From Balaenoptera acutorostrata (Eukaryota; Chordata; Mammalia; Artiodactyla; Balaenopteridae), in NCBI RefSeq assembly GCF_949987535.1, contig NC_080067.1:63856405-63920404 (forward strand): a stretch of DNA of 64,000 nucleotides. The letters run 5' to 3'. Positions 12,084 through 24,699 of the stretch are shown here, piece by piece. How positions within the stretch are numbered: position 1 is the stretch's first letter; each line of letters opens with the position of its first letter. A program made the position numbers and the translations under genes. The notes under the pieces were generated by a model. That model was given only the letters and a program-made list of their open reading frames with translations, ran no database searches and was not told where the DNA came from.

Positions 12084-12424
12084 TATTATCCTCTGTGCCA
12101 ACTCCAAAGAATTGTTTCTTATCTATTAACTTCGCTACTCATCTGGTTCAGGGGGATATCAACAGACAGTTGTAGCTCAAACCTACCTGGGTGGGAAATG
12201 GTAAACAGGTAACCAGAGTTCAAAAAGATTTATGTGAAGCCTGAGGGAGTGTCTTCACCAACCATCAGCCCCAGGCAGAACTCCAGCAAAAAAAAGTTGA
12301 TTTATTTCCTGCCTTCAGTCTCCAGCCTCCCTGCCTATCTCTTTCTCCAATCCTGGGATCCATTCCCACAAGGCCCTGATCAAACTAGCTCTTATTGTCT
12401 AATCATTTGTATATTAAATACGAA

Positions 12425-13035
12425 TTGAGAATCTACCATGTGCCAGGCACAGTCATCAGTGGCTACTGAGGATTGAATCTATAAAAGAAAGCCTCAGGGC
12501 ATAAGAGGAAAGAATCACCACATACTCAGAAGCAACATGATGCATTTTATATTTCACCATGCGTAACCAAGTCCTGTGGGAAGGCCTTACAAAGAAGGTT
12601 CTATTTGAGCTGAGAATTGACAGAGAAGTAGGAGTTTTCCAGGTGAAGGGGTCTGGTGGGTGAAGGACATTTCAGTCAGAGGAAGCAGCAAGTGAAATCT
12701 CCTGGAACATTCAGTGTGGCTGCAGTGGGGAGAGGGTAATACAAGACTGGAAAGGAAGTTGGGTTGTGAGAGTCTTAATGGCCAGCTAACGTAACAGGAT
12801 ATTTTTTCAAACAGACACAGTGAGCAATGAAGATTTTTAAGCCAAGGAGTTACACAATAAGATTTAATTTTAGAATATTTCTGGAAGCCGTGTGAGGACT
12901 GACCAGAGTAGGAAGACTAAATAGGGGATTACTATGCTAATTATGGGGGAGACAACGAGGTGCTAAACCAGGTGAGGGGCATTGGAACTGGAGAGGAGGG
13001 GCAGAATTCAAAAGGGAATTCTATGAGGGAACCAC
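12425..13035 (-). mobile_element. LINE-2 (L2) 3' region, antisense
   Basis: Read on the plus strand it begins with 'gaatctaccatgtgccaggcacagtcatcagtg', the reverse complement of the L2 terminus. It continues through 'gggaaggccttacaaagaaggttctatttgagctgag' and 'ggaagcagcaagtgaaatctcctgg', then into 'agattttaagccaaggagt' (diverged). This order matches antisense L2 ORF2 C-terminus and 3' end. Decayed, no open frame. Confidence 0.75.
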
Positions 13036-13590
13036 AAGTGCCATGACAACTTGTTAACTGTAGTTTTTGTGTTTTTTTCTGATGCATATTGGAATGCATT
13101 TTTTTAACTTTTTTTTTATTCAAACAGAAAGTCACAAAAATTATAATCATCCTCATCAGTTCACTCAGTCCCATGAAATTAATTTTTTTTTTCATCTTGG
13201 TCTTTTGTTAGCACTTTTATGAATTCATCAGTTTTCCATTAGAGTTCTGAAAGTGCTTATTCATTCAGTTCAGCAGTATAGTCAGTTAACTGTAGTTTTA
13301 TAGACGGTCTTTGATTATTAGAAGTCATCAATATAGACATAAATACATCTTTTAGTAGAAAATTCCAGGATCTATGACAATGGAGATACTGTTTTAATGT
13401 CTTCAAAACAAATTAGGGAGATGATTCTTTACTCTGTCCAGTCTTAAGAATTTTTTGATTGCAACCCTTATGAAAAACACTTTTCTGTAGGTAAATTCCA
13501 AACAAATCTGTTTTACTAGTCCTAAACTAGGTTTAGACAGTCAAAGTGAAATGGAAGGCTGGAATAAATATCTAGATAATTTGAGCAAAC
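13036..13590. other. Unassigned AT-rich DNA
   Basis: Contains short T runs near 13100-13118 and 13182-13190. No family recognised. Confidence 0.4.
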
Positions 13591-13594
13591 TTCA

Positions 13595-13800
13595 TGCTGA
13601 CCTAGGTTCATACCTTGACTGCCATTTATTAGTCGTGTGATGAAGGTCAGTGTTCTTAGACCCTATATCCTGTGTCCTCATCTGTAAAATGAGGAAAACA
13701 AGACCTACCAGCCTGCCTGACAAAGTTATCATGGAGATCAATTATGAAAATTATTATATAATATATGGCCATTGCTATTAACATCTTACACTAGTAACAT
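13595..13800 (+). mobile_element. MIR SINE
   Basis: Sense MIR order: 'ctgacctaggttcataccttgactgccatttattag' (B-box/core region), then 'cctgtgtcctcatctgtaaaatgaggaaaacaagacctacc', then a decayed tail. The first of three MIR copies in 800 bp. Confidence 0.8.
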
Positions 13801-13804
13801 AATA

Positions 13805-14050
13805 ATAGTGAACATTTGCTTAGTGCTTACAATGTATCAGACTCTGTGCTAAGGGATTTAAATGTATTCTCTTATTAATTTTTACAATGGCCTATGAGAT
13901 GGATACTATTATCCCCACTTTATAAATGAGGTAACTGAGGCATAGAGAGATTAAGTAAATTGCCCAACAGCACATGGATGGTATGTGATGGAATTGGAAT
14001 TCTAACACAGGTTGTCACCCATCCATGCTCATTCTGACTAACAGTACTGC
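13805..14050 (-). mobile_element. MIR SINE, antisense
   Basis: Antisense MIR, nearly full length: 'gtgcttacaatgtatcagactctgtgctaagg', then 'atccccactttataaatgaggtaactgaggcatagagagattaagtaaattgccc', then 'ggaattggaattctaacacagg'. All segments are in consensus order on the minus strand. Confidence 0.85.
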
Positions 14051-14119
14051 ATCCTTGCATCCTTCTGTGCAGCTCTTTATAATTTACACACTTTTCACAC
14101 ACATGTGTCTAGGTAAAGA

Positions 14120-14368
14120 ATTACTGAGTAACTTTGTTGAGTACCTACTTATGTCTCTGAAATTGTGTTTGGCGCTCATTTAGTCCTCACACCTGCGAAG
14201 TAATTATCTGGTGAGGAAACTGAGGTTTAAATTTAAACAATTTCCCCAAGATCACATAGGAAAGCCTCAGGACCGGACAGAGTAAGGTATCATCTAACTA
14301 ATAGTACTACTGGAGCTAGGATTTAAAGTCAGGTCTCCTAATTTCACATTATTTTTCACTGCTTAATG
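14120..14368 (-). mobile_element. MIR SINE, antisense
   Basis: A second antisense MIR next to the previous one, more diverged: 'ttgagtacctacttatgtctctga', 'ctcatttagtcctcacacctgcgaagta', 'ggtgaggaaactgaggttt', 'cccaagatcacatagg', 'gctaggatttaaagtcaggtct'. Confidence 0.8.
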
Positions 14369-14684
14369 GTGCCTCATATGCTCATATGTGCATATGCCTC
14401 CGTGTGCACCTTCAAAGGGAAATCTGTGCCGTAAAGGAGTCTGTGACTTGCCAACTGGAATCCACTGCTCCCACCATCAGGACCTGCTGTTAGTACTCAT
14501 AGTCTCCCCGTGGCTTCTGGGTAGAGGTGTGATGACAGAGAACAGCTTGGCTTGAAGAATGTTACAGGAGAATTTCCTGACCTGTGTTCATGATGCCCCC
14601 TGCTTATTATGCTAGCAGGCCAGGTGCTGTCTGAAGCCCAGCGTCACAGAGTTAACGCAAATAAATATTGTTATAATGTTATAG

Positions 14685-14872
14685 CAGAGATGCTCAAGCT
14701 TTATCATGAATAAGAATCAGCCAGGGAACTTGACAGAAATCTAAGTTTACTGGCTTAATCCCCAGAGATTTTGGTTCTGAGGGTCTAGGTGTGGCATTTT
14801 CTAGTAAGCATTCTAGGTGCTTCTGATGCAGGAAATTCTTGAATGATATTTTAAGAAACACTGGGCTGTACT
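14685..14872 (-). mobile_element. MER5A-like hAT-Charlie MITE
   Basis: Inverted-repeat MITE pattern 'gatgctcaagctttatcatgaataagaatcagccaggg...', 'ccccagagattttggttctgagggtctagg', 'gtgcttctgatgcagg', ending 'aagaaacactg'. Order and ~188 bp length fit antisense MER5A. Divergence is high. Confidence 0.65.
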
Positions 14873-14875
14873 CTT

Positions 14876-16574
14876 TTCTGTTCTCCATCACCATGGCAAT
14901 CCACGTCTTACTGCATTAGTTTTTGTAAGAGTTGGAATAAGCAAGATTGTAAATGTGATCTTTGCCATGAATTCAGAAATGTCTGTATTTGGGATTTTGG
15001 TCTGGTAATCTTATCTTTTTTGTTGTGAGTTCTGGGTGACTTGACATATAACACATGTCATTAGCTCTGGAAATGCCACTGTGTGGACCTCCCAACATCT
15101 CAGCACAAAGTGGCTTAGATGTATATAATGTATCAGTAGATGAGTTAAACCAAAACTACATAAAAGTCTACAAATAAAGAGGAGAAAAGGGAAAGCTAGC
15201 AGTGCTCTCTATCTGTGAAATGCAGGTTATTACTGAATGTAAGGAAGTACAGTGTGTTAGGTGTAACTGTAGAAACCACATAAATAAAGGGAGGTTTAAG
15301 GAATACAAGCCATGAGGGTTTGAAATATCTGCTGAATTAAGACTTTTCCTCCTTAAGTAGGTTCTCAGGAGAGCTCAAGTCAATTTTTTTAACACTCACA
15401 TTTTAGAGCCTAACCAGTGACAGAATTAAGCCATTAATTCCTTTTCCAATTAAATGAAATGTTTATCATTTAACCTACTTTGTGAAGTTCATAGAACATG
15501 TTTATACTTAATGAATATAATGAACTCTTTTCCTTTCAAACCTCCTTTTGAAAGACCGCCCCCCACCCCACCCTCTACCCCCGCCAACCAAGAAAGGATC
15601 TCTGTTATGTTATATATGATCTCTATATACGTTATGTTATTCTAACATATACATAGCTGCTGCACCTGGTTACTGAGTCAGCTGTGGCTAACTAGGATGA
15701 ATAAATTCAACTATATTCCAACATACCAGAATATTACTGAGACTCTGATGCTAAGAACTGCCCCGAAACAATGAGTTCACTAAATCAGTGCTATGAGGGA
15801 GTTTATTGGGTGAATATTTACAAGTTAAAACTAACCTCTGGCTAATAGCAATATTCTTATTTTTAAAAATTGGAATCTTTCATGTCTATTCTAATGGGGC
15901 AAATTTATGATTAACTCTAAATTTCTCTTCTTCACAATGATTAGAAGTGGAATTAATCTTCATGGCATCTGTACAGAGCCTGGAATTTTGAACATTGCAA
16001 CAACAGAACATCACAGGTTAGACTTTACTTGTGGATTGCCACCTGCACTTTTGACTTTGAGCAAATATTGATTGAGAGACTCATATTTACAAGATGTTGT
16101 GCTAAAATTATAATAATAGTTCCTAATTTATCCTAATGCCTTGCCTCACATAGTACAAACTGTTTTCGGATTCAAATGACCATCACTGATCTGCCAAAAC
16201 CCTCCCAACGTAGCCAGGGAATGTGCCGTCATCCTCGTTTGACTTGACCACTATAGGTCCGCTCCACTGCTTCTCATCGCGTGATAAAATAATCATAGAT
16301 CAATTTAAGGTCTATCACTCAGACAAGGGAAAAAGAGAGATCTAGAAACCAAACTAGTGAAATCAGTTGTTCAATTTAAACCTCAGATATAATTTTTTCT
16401 AGTCTAATTTTATCCAGATATTAGAGAATCATTTAATTATTTTTAATGAGATAACTCAGAATGATATTCTAAAGGTAGTATTTCTGAAGAATATTTATGA
16501 ACTTGGAAAATTCTCATGGTGTAATTTTAGGTGTTCACATAACTGTATATGCAATATAATCTTAATTTTAAAAT
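14876..16574. other. Unassigned intergenic DNA
   Basis: About 1.7 kb with nothing recognised. It includes a C-rich tract at 15556-15590 (runs of 3-6 C on the plus strand) which could be a mutated purine/pyrimidine simple repeat. Confidence 0.45.
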
Positions 16575-17345
16575 ATATGTACCTATTCAGACACACAAAA
16601 AAACACTGGGAAGAAATACATCAAAATGTCAATGATAGGAGCTGAACTTCATTGGTCACTAGGAAAATATAAAGTAAAACCACAATATGACAACACTTTA
16701 TCCACCAAAACTGCTGAAGTGAAAAAGAAAGAAAATACCAAGTTTTGGTGAAGATGTGGAACAACTAAAGTCTCATGCTCTGCTAGTAGGAGTGTAAATT
16801 GGTACCACCACTTTGAAAAACCATTTGGCAGTATAAATTAAACTGTATGTATATTCTATACATATCTTATGACTCAGCAATTCTAAGTAAATATCTAACA
16901 TAAGTGCAAATATATGTTTACCACAAAACATGTACAGGAATGTTCATACTAGAATTTTTCGTAATTGCCCCAAACTGGTGGTATATTCACAGCTGTGAGA
17001 ATGAATAAGCTATAACTATACAAAATGATATGTATAAATTTAACAAATCTCTGTTTTCTTAATGATGAGAGAAAGAAGATATTTTATAAATGAAAAGCAG
17101 ACAAAACTCACTTATGGTATTAGAAATCAGGATAATGGTATTTCTCTTTGGTGGAGGGTTGTGACTAAAAGGGAGCATGAAATGGAGAGGATGCTGAGTT
17201 ACTGGTAATATACTATTTCTTGATCTGGGAGCTGGAAGCTGGTTACACAGTTGTGTCTGTGAAAATTTACTTATCTAAATACATATGATTATTGAAATTT
17301 TCTTAGGGTTTTTATGCAACAATTTAAAATCTCCCAAAAAGAAAG
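16575..17345 (+). mobile_element. Old L1 (L1M-type) ORF2 end and 3' UTR
   Basis: Decayed L1 C-terminal landmarks in order: 'accaagttttggtgaagatgtggaacaac', 'ctgctagtaggagtgtaaattggtacc', 'aaaccatttggcagtat', 'cttatgactcagcaattct', 'aggaatgttcata', then a 3' UTR-like 'tttctctttggtggagggttgtgac' and 'ctggttacacagttgtg'. Sense strand. Confidence 0.8.
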
Positions 17346-20300
17346 AAAAATTAATGGCTGTTGTTCTCCACAGTGGGATATGGGCAAATTTTTGATTCTT
17401 ATTTATACCTTCCATTATTTTCTGTATAATGAATATATAATACTCTTATAATTGGAAAAAATGTATTCAAAGGAATGTTTTCATATACAGTTTCTTGAGA
17501 GGTATTAATTACTATGATAATACTTTAAACTCCATGAAAAAAATTCAAATTAAAAATAAATCTTTCCTATCTGCTATCCTATAGTCCTATGAGGTGCTCA
17601 GGGCAACCTGCATTATTTCCTACTTAATTAGAATCTCTTTGGGTCAGATTCAGGAACTGAATATTTTTTCAACATTCCTAGGTTATTCTTATTCATAATT
17701 GATTTTGAGAACTAGGTAGTTCATACTGTTGCAAAGAGGAGTGTCTTACAAAAGAAGAGCATTATGGGGAGAAATTTGTTCTCCCTGCTGTTCAAAGTCA
17801 TTTCCCTGGCCAAAGAAGTCGTTATCTAAAAACTTGAAAATATTTTTACTTCTGCATTGCATAAGTGAATTATAAGATGTCAGAGAAAATTATACTGTAC
17901 CAAAGGCCTGCTCTATTGTTATCTAAGGAAACTTCATAATAACATTGAAAATGGTAAGTGGTGATGTGAGCCAATTGCCCAAATTTGCCCAGTTTGTGGT
18001 TTATGTGATATTATGTTGAGATAATCCTAGTTACTGCATTGTGCTTAAAGATTATTGATAATAAAACATTTGTTTTAATCTGAATTCTCATTAAAGACAT
18101 TATCGATCAATATTTATTGAGTATTCATTATATATTAGATATTGAGAAATAGAGCAAAATGTCAAATAACATGGCTATTTCCCTCTACCAAACTCCACTG
18201 CTTGGAGGATGGTATATAGCAACAGTCTGTGATGGCAGAGAAATTCAGAGGCAAGAATATCTAACCATGAGTTCTTGTGTATACGATAATGTGATTAGGC
18301 TGATAATTTTTCACCTTAAATAGTTCATAATTATAAAGCTCAGCAAAATTTGCATTAGTCTTATATAGTAGTTTCCAGAATAGATTAATTCATAGTACAT
18401 AATTGTGAAATTACTTCCAAGTGAGAATCTTTAATGTTTTCTTTTAATCAATACCACCTGCCTTCCTATTAATAACCGTAGCTGTTTATACTATAATTTT
18501 TACCACTTTGTGCTTGCATAAAATGCCCTTCACTTCACAGATAGGTGAAAACAATTTGAAAATGCCGTCAGAAGGCACTTTTTGAACTTAAACTATGTTA
18601 TAATAAACTGTTCCCAGAACAATATTAATCGTGACTATCTTGACGCTATTTTTGAATAAAATATGGTTCTGCTTTAAAATCCATTCAACCAGAAATTATA
18701 AAAAAGATAAACATTTCATCTGAACGCAATTTTGAAATCTTTGCTTCTAGGTTCTGCTTGAAGAGTCTTGAATGTGTTCAGTCAAGGTTTCCCAATTATT
18801 TTCATGATTGTTGATTGTGATGTCACAGATACCAAAACTCTGAAGAAAGTAGCTAGGCAGAGATCAAAACGCATTTTCTGTAGGTAGGCAACTTCACCTA
18901 CAGAGAAGTCATCTTTTTACCATTTGTGCATAAATAAGTACAGCATGGAGTAACCCTAGAGAACAGAGAATTTCACTCTCTTATTTGATACTTGCAGTAA
19001 CTGAACCCCAGAGATTATAGAAGCCATATCCAAGTACATATAGCTAGTTAGCAGCAGCTGTTTCTAGTTTAAAAAAAAAGAAGAAAAAGAAAAAAGGTCC
19101 TATGAATCCTACTTCTTTGCTTTTTTAATTGCACAGAATAGGTTCTACTTTGTCAAATACATTGTCCTATGATAATACAAGGAGCAATAAAATTTATTAT
19201 ACTATTAATATTTATAATTTTTATCTGTGAAACCTTCTGATAAGAATCTAAGAAGTAAATATGGCTCCCTTAGATGTAAGTTATGTTTTAGCCAAACCAA
19301 ACTTCTAGCAGCCCTCCTCAGTGTCTTTGACCATGCTTTCTACCTTCTCTGTTCTTCATCTGGTTACCTACTAGTTCTCACTTTTTATTATACACTGTTA
19401 AATTAAAGCCCACTTTATTGTTACACTTATGGGACAGAGTGTAGAGTCAGGCATGTTTGCATAATTTATGCCTTTGCCTAATATTTACAGAAGTGAGTAA
19501 CAAAAATATCGGAACAAAAACAGAGATAAAATTTCATCTTTAGGAATACTAGGGGCATGACCACAAAGTCATATTACAAGTTCACCAGATGTAATGCATT
19601 TGGATGAAGACAAATGAGGACACTAAGGTTTGGATCAGTAAGTGGGTGAGGATGTTCCAGTGATGAAAGAGAGCCATGGGAGATAAAGAAGGAAATGACC
19701 CATTTGAGATTCATTCTTTCTCCACAGAACAGGAGAGGAGCAGGTCTAATGGCAAAATCACATTTCACTATAATTTTAACTCCTAGATGGGTTTTAAACA
19801 GGAATATGGTACATAGTTGGAGGCAAGATTTAGCCTAAAGAGAGCTTGTAAATAATACTTGGTGGTGGTGGTGGTAATGGTGGGAGATTTGAAGCTACTT
19901 AGTAAAATCTGTAAAAGACTAGTTAGGGAGACCAAAGCTGGGGAACAGTTAAATACTAGGTATTCTTTTCCTAAAAATAGTGGAAAGCTCCCAGGGCAAG
20001 GTATTCAAATTTCCATAGAAGTAGGCAGATATAACCCACCTAGACTTTGGCTACCAGTTTCTCCAGTTTACTCTTCACACAGCTCCTAGTAACTGAATGA
20101 CTAATTAAGGGCTATGGGCTTATACACTAGGTTTTCAGCTCAAAGTCTAAGGGAATAAATAAACCATACCTACATAAACTAGGAATAGAATCTTAGTGAA
20201 GTTCAATGACAAATAAAGAGTCCTTAAGCTATACTGACAGAAATAGCACATCCATCAAGGGGAAAAAATCAGTATGGTCTCAGACTTGCCAGCTTCATTA

Positions 20301-20875
20301 GAAGTAAAAGATTATGGAACAACGATAAAAAGTTTTGAGGAAAATGAATGTTGTTAATCTTCAAGAAAGGAGTTCAAATCTCTTCATTACTCTTCCACTC
20401 CAGGAAAGAGGAGACTTGGTCTCGGTTAGATCCTATAGTAACATGTAGCCTAGGCTTGCTAATGGGGAGAGTCATTGTGTAATGAAAATTAAAAGATCAT
20501 TGCAACTGGATATGCCTCTCTCTTCTATATTTTCCTTTCATAATGCTGAGGTGTTAAGGACCAAGCACCTTGACTCGGCATTATGGAAGGCAAATAATCG
20601 TAGTTCAGCATTCAGAATTAAGGAAAAATCATTATCCATATTTCTTGTTTACTGCTGCTGGTATGTGTATATTTTATCAACCTGGAGAAAAGAAATAGGG
20701 CCTATCTTAGCCTGATTTTGTCAAAAGCTGTTTAAGCCTAACATATTTATAGCCTAGGAATAGCTCACATGGGCCGTTCCAAACCAACAAAGTTCTCTGC
20801 GTTGGGCTGTAGAAAAGTGTTAAAAGAAGTTAACTAGGAATGACTCACAAAGATATGAAGTTAGAAAGTAATTCA
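17346..20875. other. Mostly unassigned AT-rich DNA
   Basis: Apart from a possible L2 end at 18100-18160 ('caatatttattgagtattcattatatattag') and a possible antisense MIR at 18960-19060, I recognise nothing in 3.5 kb. A (GGT)n-like tract sits at 19860-19886. No reading frame here shows domain-like content. Confidence 0.45.
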
Positions 20876-21847
20876 GGGTTTCTGTTCAAGATGGGGTTGT
20901 GATTTCATGTCTGAGTCCTCATTTGCCATTCTAAATATATAGCAATGATAGATAAACTCTAAAGTGAAAACATTGAAAAGACATGCTGAACAAAAAATTT
21001 ACCTATGCATATGAAAATGCAAGAGAAAACCAAAAATAGTAAACTAAAAGCCTACTAGACTTTGGGACCAGAATTAGGCAAATCTGTGATGGAGTAACAG
21101 AGTTTAAATGTGCTCCATGAAAGGCAGGAGACAAGGGTCAGGCTTACTGCTTAAAATAAGGGTTGTGTTGGTGCTCCATCATCCATGAAAGGAAGTTGTA
21201 AAAAGTTGTGACCAAAAATTTCCTGAATTATAGATAGAGTATATTGAGAGATGGAAGTAAGCACAGAATCAAAGTTAGGACCTGGGTCAATCTACCTGCT
21301 AGTTCAGACTAAATATCATCAGGTACTTGAAAGGGGACCCTGGGACAAGGTGGAATTTAAGACAACTGTAAAACTGTTAGGCAAGGAGGAATGTGCACAG
21401 TGGTAAAAAACAAATTCCCACAGAAAGTAAGAGTTCAAATTAAAAATTCAAACACACTAAGAAAAGTAATACTAAGAAAACTAACAAAATTAAAAATGAG
21501 GAAGTAAATTAACTTAAGGCTAACTTTGGGTTAATTAACTTGCAGGTTAATCCTGAACATAAAAAATGTAAATATTGGAATAAGAAAATCAATATTCGGG
21601 TAAATTATAGACTAGAAAAAGTCAAAGGGAGAATTAACGAATTGGGATATGGCATAGGAATTCAACCAAAACTCATAGAAAGAAAAGTTAAAAGACATAG
21701 ATTGATTAATTGATATATTCTAATATAAATTTAATAAAAATCCAGAAATGAGGATATAAAGAATAGTAGAAAAGAAATATTCAAATATATTATGGTTAAG
21801 AATATTCTAAAATTAAAGAAACACATGAGCCTCATTTGAAAATGCCC

Positions 21848-22325
21848 ACTGTATTATTTCTTAGAGCTGCTGTAACAAAGTACCACAGACTGGGTGGCTT
21901 AAAATAATAGAAATGTATTGTCTCACAGCTCTGGAGGCTAGAAGTCCAAAATCACGGTGTTAGCAGCATAGATTCCTTCTGAGGGCTATAAGGAAGAATT
22001 TGTTCTCTGCCTCTCTCCTATCTTCTGGTGGTTTACTGGCGATATTGGTGTTCCTTGGCTTGTAGGTGCATCATCCCAATCTCAGCCTTGATCTTCACAT
22101 GGCATTCTCTCTGTGTCTCTAACTCTTCTTTGTATGTCTGTCTCTACGTGCAAACTTCCCCCTTTTTAAAGGATAACAGTCATATTGAATTGAAGTCCAC
22201 TCCCAATGACCTCATTTTGATTACCCCTGTAAGGACCCTGTTTCCAAATAAAGTCAAATTCTGAGGCACTGTGATTAGAACTTCAACACACCTTTTTTAG
22301 GGGACACAATTAAATCCATAAAACT
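21848..22325 (-). mobile_element. MLT1-type MaLR solo LTR, antisense
   Basis: The antisense reading is diagnostic: 'gctgctgtaacaaagtaccacagactgggtggcttaaaataatag' at the left, 'ctcacagctctggaggctagaagtcc' next, and 'ccctgtttccaaataaagtcaaattctgaggcactgtgattagaac' then 'ggggacacaattaaatccata' at the right. These are the reverse complements of the MLT1 3' and 5' ends respectively. Near full length. Confidence 0.9.
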
Positions 22326-23416
22326 CTCCAAATACTGAAAAGGAAAAATAAAGTGAAACTTCGGAAAATCAAAGAGCAAGATAACCAGAAAGAAGAGGTG
22401 GATTGATGGTAGAATTCTCATCAGCAGCAAAATTGTCAGAAGACAAAGGAAGAATGTCTTCAAACAGCTGAGGGAAATTGAACTAGAATTCCTCACCCAA
22501 TTAAAAGAATCATTCCAGTAAGGGTTAAATAAATCATTGTTTTCAAACAGGGAGTTCTAGAAAGTTTACCACTCATAGATTTTTGCATAAAAACTTACTA
22601 AAATTGAAACTAAAGGAGTAGGGTGCAAGGACCTACAGTGAGTTCAGAAATTGATAACACATATTTGAATAGCAATGAACTGCTAAATGTAAAAAAACAT
22701 ATTTTTATGTGGGCACTTTTAAAGAATCTATTTAACAAAATCAAGAAACATTGGGAAATGATAAAAATTTATTAAGGACTTATTTAGGAGGATAGAAAAA
22801 CTGAATAACTTTAGAGTTTGCTAGAGGAATTTATAGATAAATATATATGGCAAATATATCAGACAAACACAGTCAAAAAGAAATAGGAGGCAATGGTATT
22901 AATATCAAACAAAGGTGATTTCTAGGCAGTAAAAATGAAAAAAATATTAATGTCACAAACATTACAAATTTAAAAATCAGGAGAAAAAAATGAGACCCAC
23001 AATGAGAAAAACAAATCAATAGCCCAGTTAAAAAATGAACAATGGTTATACAAAGGTGATTAATAGAAAAAATACAAATGGCCAAGAAACATGAAAATAT
23101 ATGAAACTGCATTAATAATCAGATAAGTGAAAACAATAAACTATGAAATATATTTTGGATTTTGGATCAGTATAGATTAAAATACAGATAAAATCCATTA
23201 TTAATGAAGATGTGAGGAAATAATCACTCTCAAGTTTTATTCATGGGAGTTAGTTAAATGGGTAGTTCTTTTTGTAAGTAATCTGGTATATAAATAAATT
23301 GTAAATTGAGCAAATTATTTGATCCAGGATATAATCCCACTTTTAGAAATTTAATCTAAGGAGATAATTACAAAGATGTTCTTCACGTTGTTAATAATAC
23401 CACCTTGAGAATTCAA

Positions 23417-23574
23417 AGCAATCATTTTAATATTTATTTGTTTGGCTGCGTAGGGTCTTAGTTGCGGCATGTGGGATCTAGTTCCCTGACCAGGGATCGA
23501 ACCCAGGCCCCCTGCATTGGGAATGCGGAGTCTTAGCCACTGTGCCACCAGGGAAGTCCCAGCAATCATTTTAA
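23417..23574 (-). mobile_element. CHR-2-type tRNA-derived SINE with 14-bp TSD
   Basis: On the minus strand the element runs from the head 'gggacttccctggtggcaca' (complement of 23541-23560) to a (AAATAAATA)-like tail at 23431-23442. A Pol III B box GGTTCGATCCC lies at 23493-23503 (complement). The ~130-bp form ends 'gaactagatcccacatgccgcaactaagaccc..gcagcc', typical of the short CHR-2 SINE of cetaceans, hippos and ruminants. A perfect 14-bp TSD 'agcaatcattttaa' lies at 23417-23430 and 23561-23574. Inserted into the old L1/HAL1. Confidence 0.95.
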
Positions 23575-23645
23575 AGATGACAAGGCAGAGCAGCATAAAA
23601 CAGGGATGACTCTTTGGCATCCTTCATTGTTCTCTTTAACTTTTA

Positions 23646-24699
23646 TCTGAGAAACTTTAAACCACTTTAGTCACTGCACTATAGAATACAGAAATATAAA
23701 CTTTTCCTTATAAATTGAAAACATGATTTTATTGTCATAAATTAGGAGTGGGCTCAATAAACAACAGGCAACCAAACATATTATCTAATTATCATCAGAA
23801 GGATGGACCTAAGATCAGTTGCTCCTAGCCAAAACCATCCTTCTTGGCAGACGTCTTCCATTACATCAACACATTAAGATACCTGCAGTTAATTTATTTT
23901 GAAGGATTTCATTAGATAGTTCAATATTATGGCTATGGTTTTAACACCTTCCCTGAAAAATGCCTAGGCTACTGTCATTGAGCCCTGTTCCATGATGGAG
24001 TCACAAATGCAGATGTCTGCAGATGCTGGACAGGTAAAGTGATTGAGTAGAATAGCCTGGATGAGAAATGTAGTCAGCTGGGGAGCACAGGATTCTTTGA
24101 GTATAATCTCAGTTTTTAGCAGTTAGGCAATTTGGTGGATGTTTCCAATGGTTTCACTCAATGAATAAGTCCAGTCTTTGTGGGGATCCTATGGCAGTGG
24201 ACAGTGAAAGCCACTGGATTGGGACATTTGATTTAATTTACTATATCACCAGGTCTCTTGTCCATTTCTATGAAAGCAGTTACATTTTCAGAAATGCTGT
24301 ATCAGCTTTTGCAGAAATTCTGTATCAGCTGAGATTGGCTTGCAATCCTCTAGGACCTTTCTCTCTCAGTCATTTCCCATAGAACTAGTATTGTATTTTA
24401 TGTGCCTGGACATAAAATTTTACTGACTAGCCCAGAATAGTACTTTCCCCACAGGATCTGGTCCAGCCTGTGAGGTATGTTCCACCATCACCTTCTTCAA
24501 GAATCAGTATTATTCAGGATGAGTAATCTCCGTTTCCTATCATCACCCTTCCAGTAATTGAAGTGCATTTTTGACTGAATTGATGAAGAAAGATAAAACT
24601 GAATACACTCTAGTTCACAGGTTCTAATCTGTGGTACAGATTAGGACTACATCAGAATTGAAATAGTCCCAGAAGATATTCTAAACAACAACAACAAAA
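23646..24699. other. Unassigned intergenic DNA
   Basis: No family recognised. It contains a small tandem duplication at 24289-24330: 'cagaaatgctgtatcagct' and 'cagaaattctgtatcagct', period 23 bp, one mismatch. Confidence 0.5.

Larger units (their letters stand above)
20880..23645 (+). mobile_element. Old HAL1-like / L1M element, interrupted twice
   Basis: A decayed L1-lineage element read as one unit: a 5' part (20880-21845) with ORF1-like A-rich sequence; an ORF1 C-terminal block at 22330-22560 ('agcagcaaaattgtcagaagacaaaggaagaatgtcttcaaacagctgagg', 'caaacagggagttc'); then ORF2-like C-terminal sequence at 22700-23640 ('aatggccaagaaacatgaaaat', 'tgaagatgtgagg', 'ttgatccaggatataatcccac'). ORF1 is followed closely by an ORF2 tail with no obvious RT between, which is the HAL1 ('half-L1') layout. 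It carries the MLT1 LTR at 21848-22325 and the CHR SINE at 23431-23560. Excluding these it is ~2.1-2.2 kb. The HAL1 name is an inference. Confidence 0.6.

Noticed and set aside
15556..15590. C-rich tract as an i-motif or promoter element
   Set aside because: Runs are irregular, with no associated gene or CpG cluster. A decayed simple repeat is more likely.
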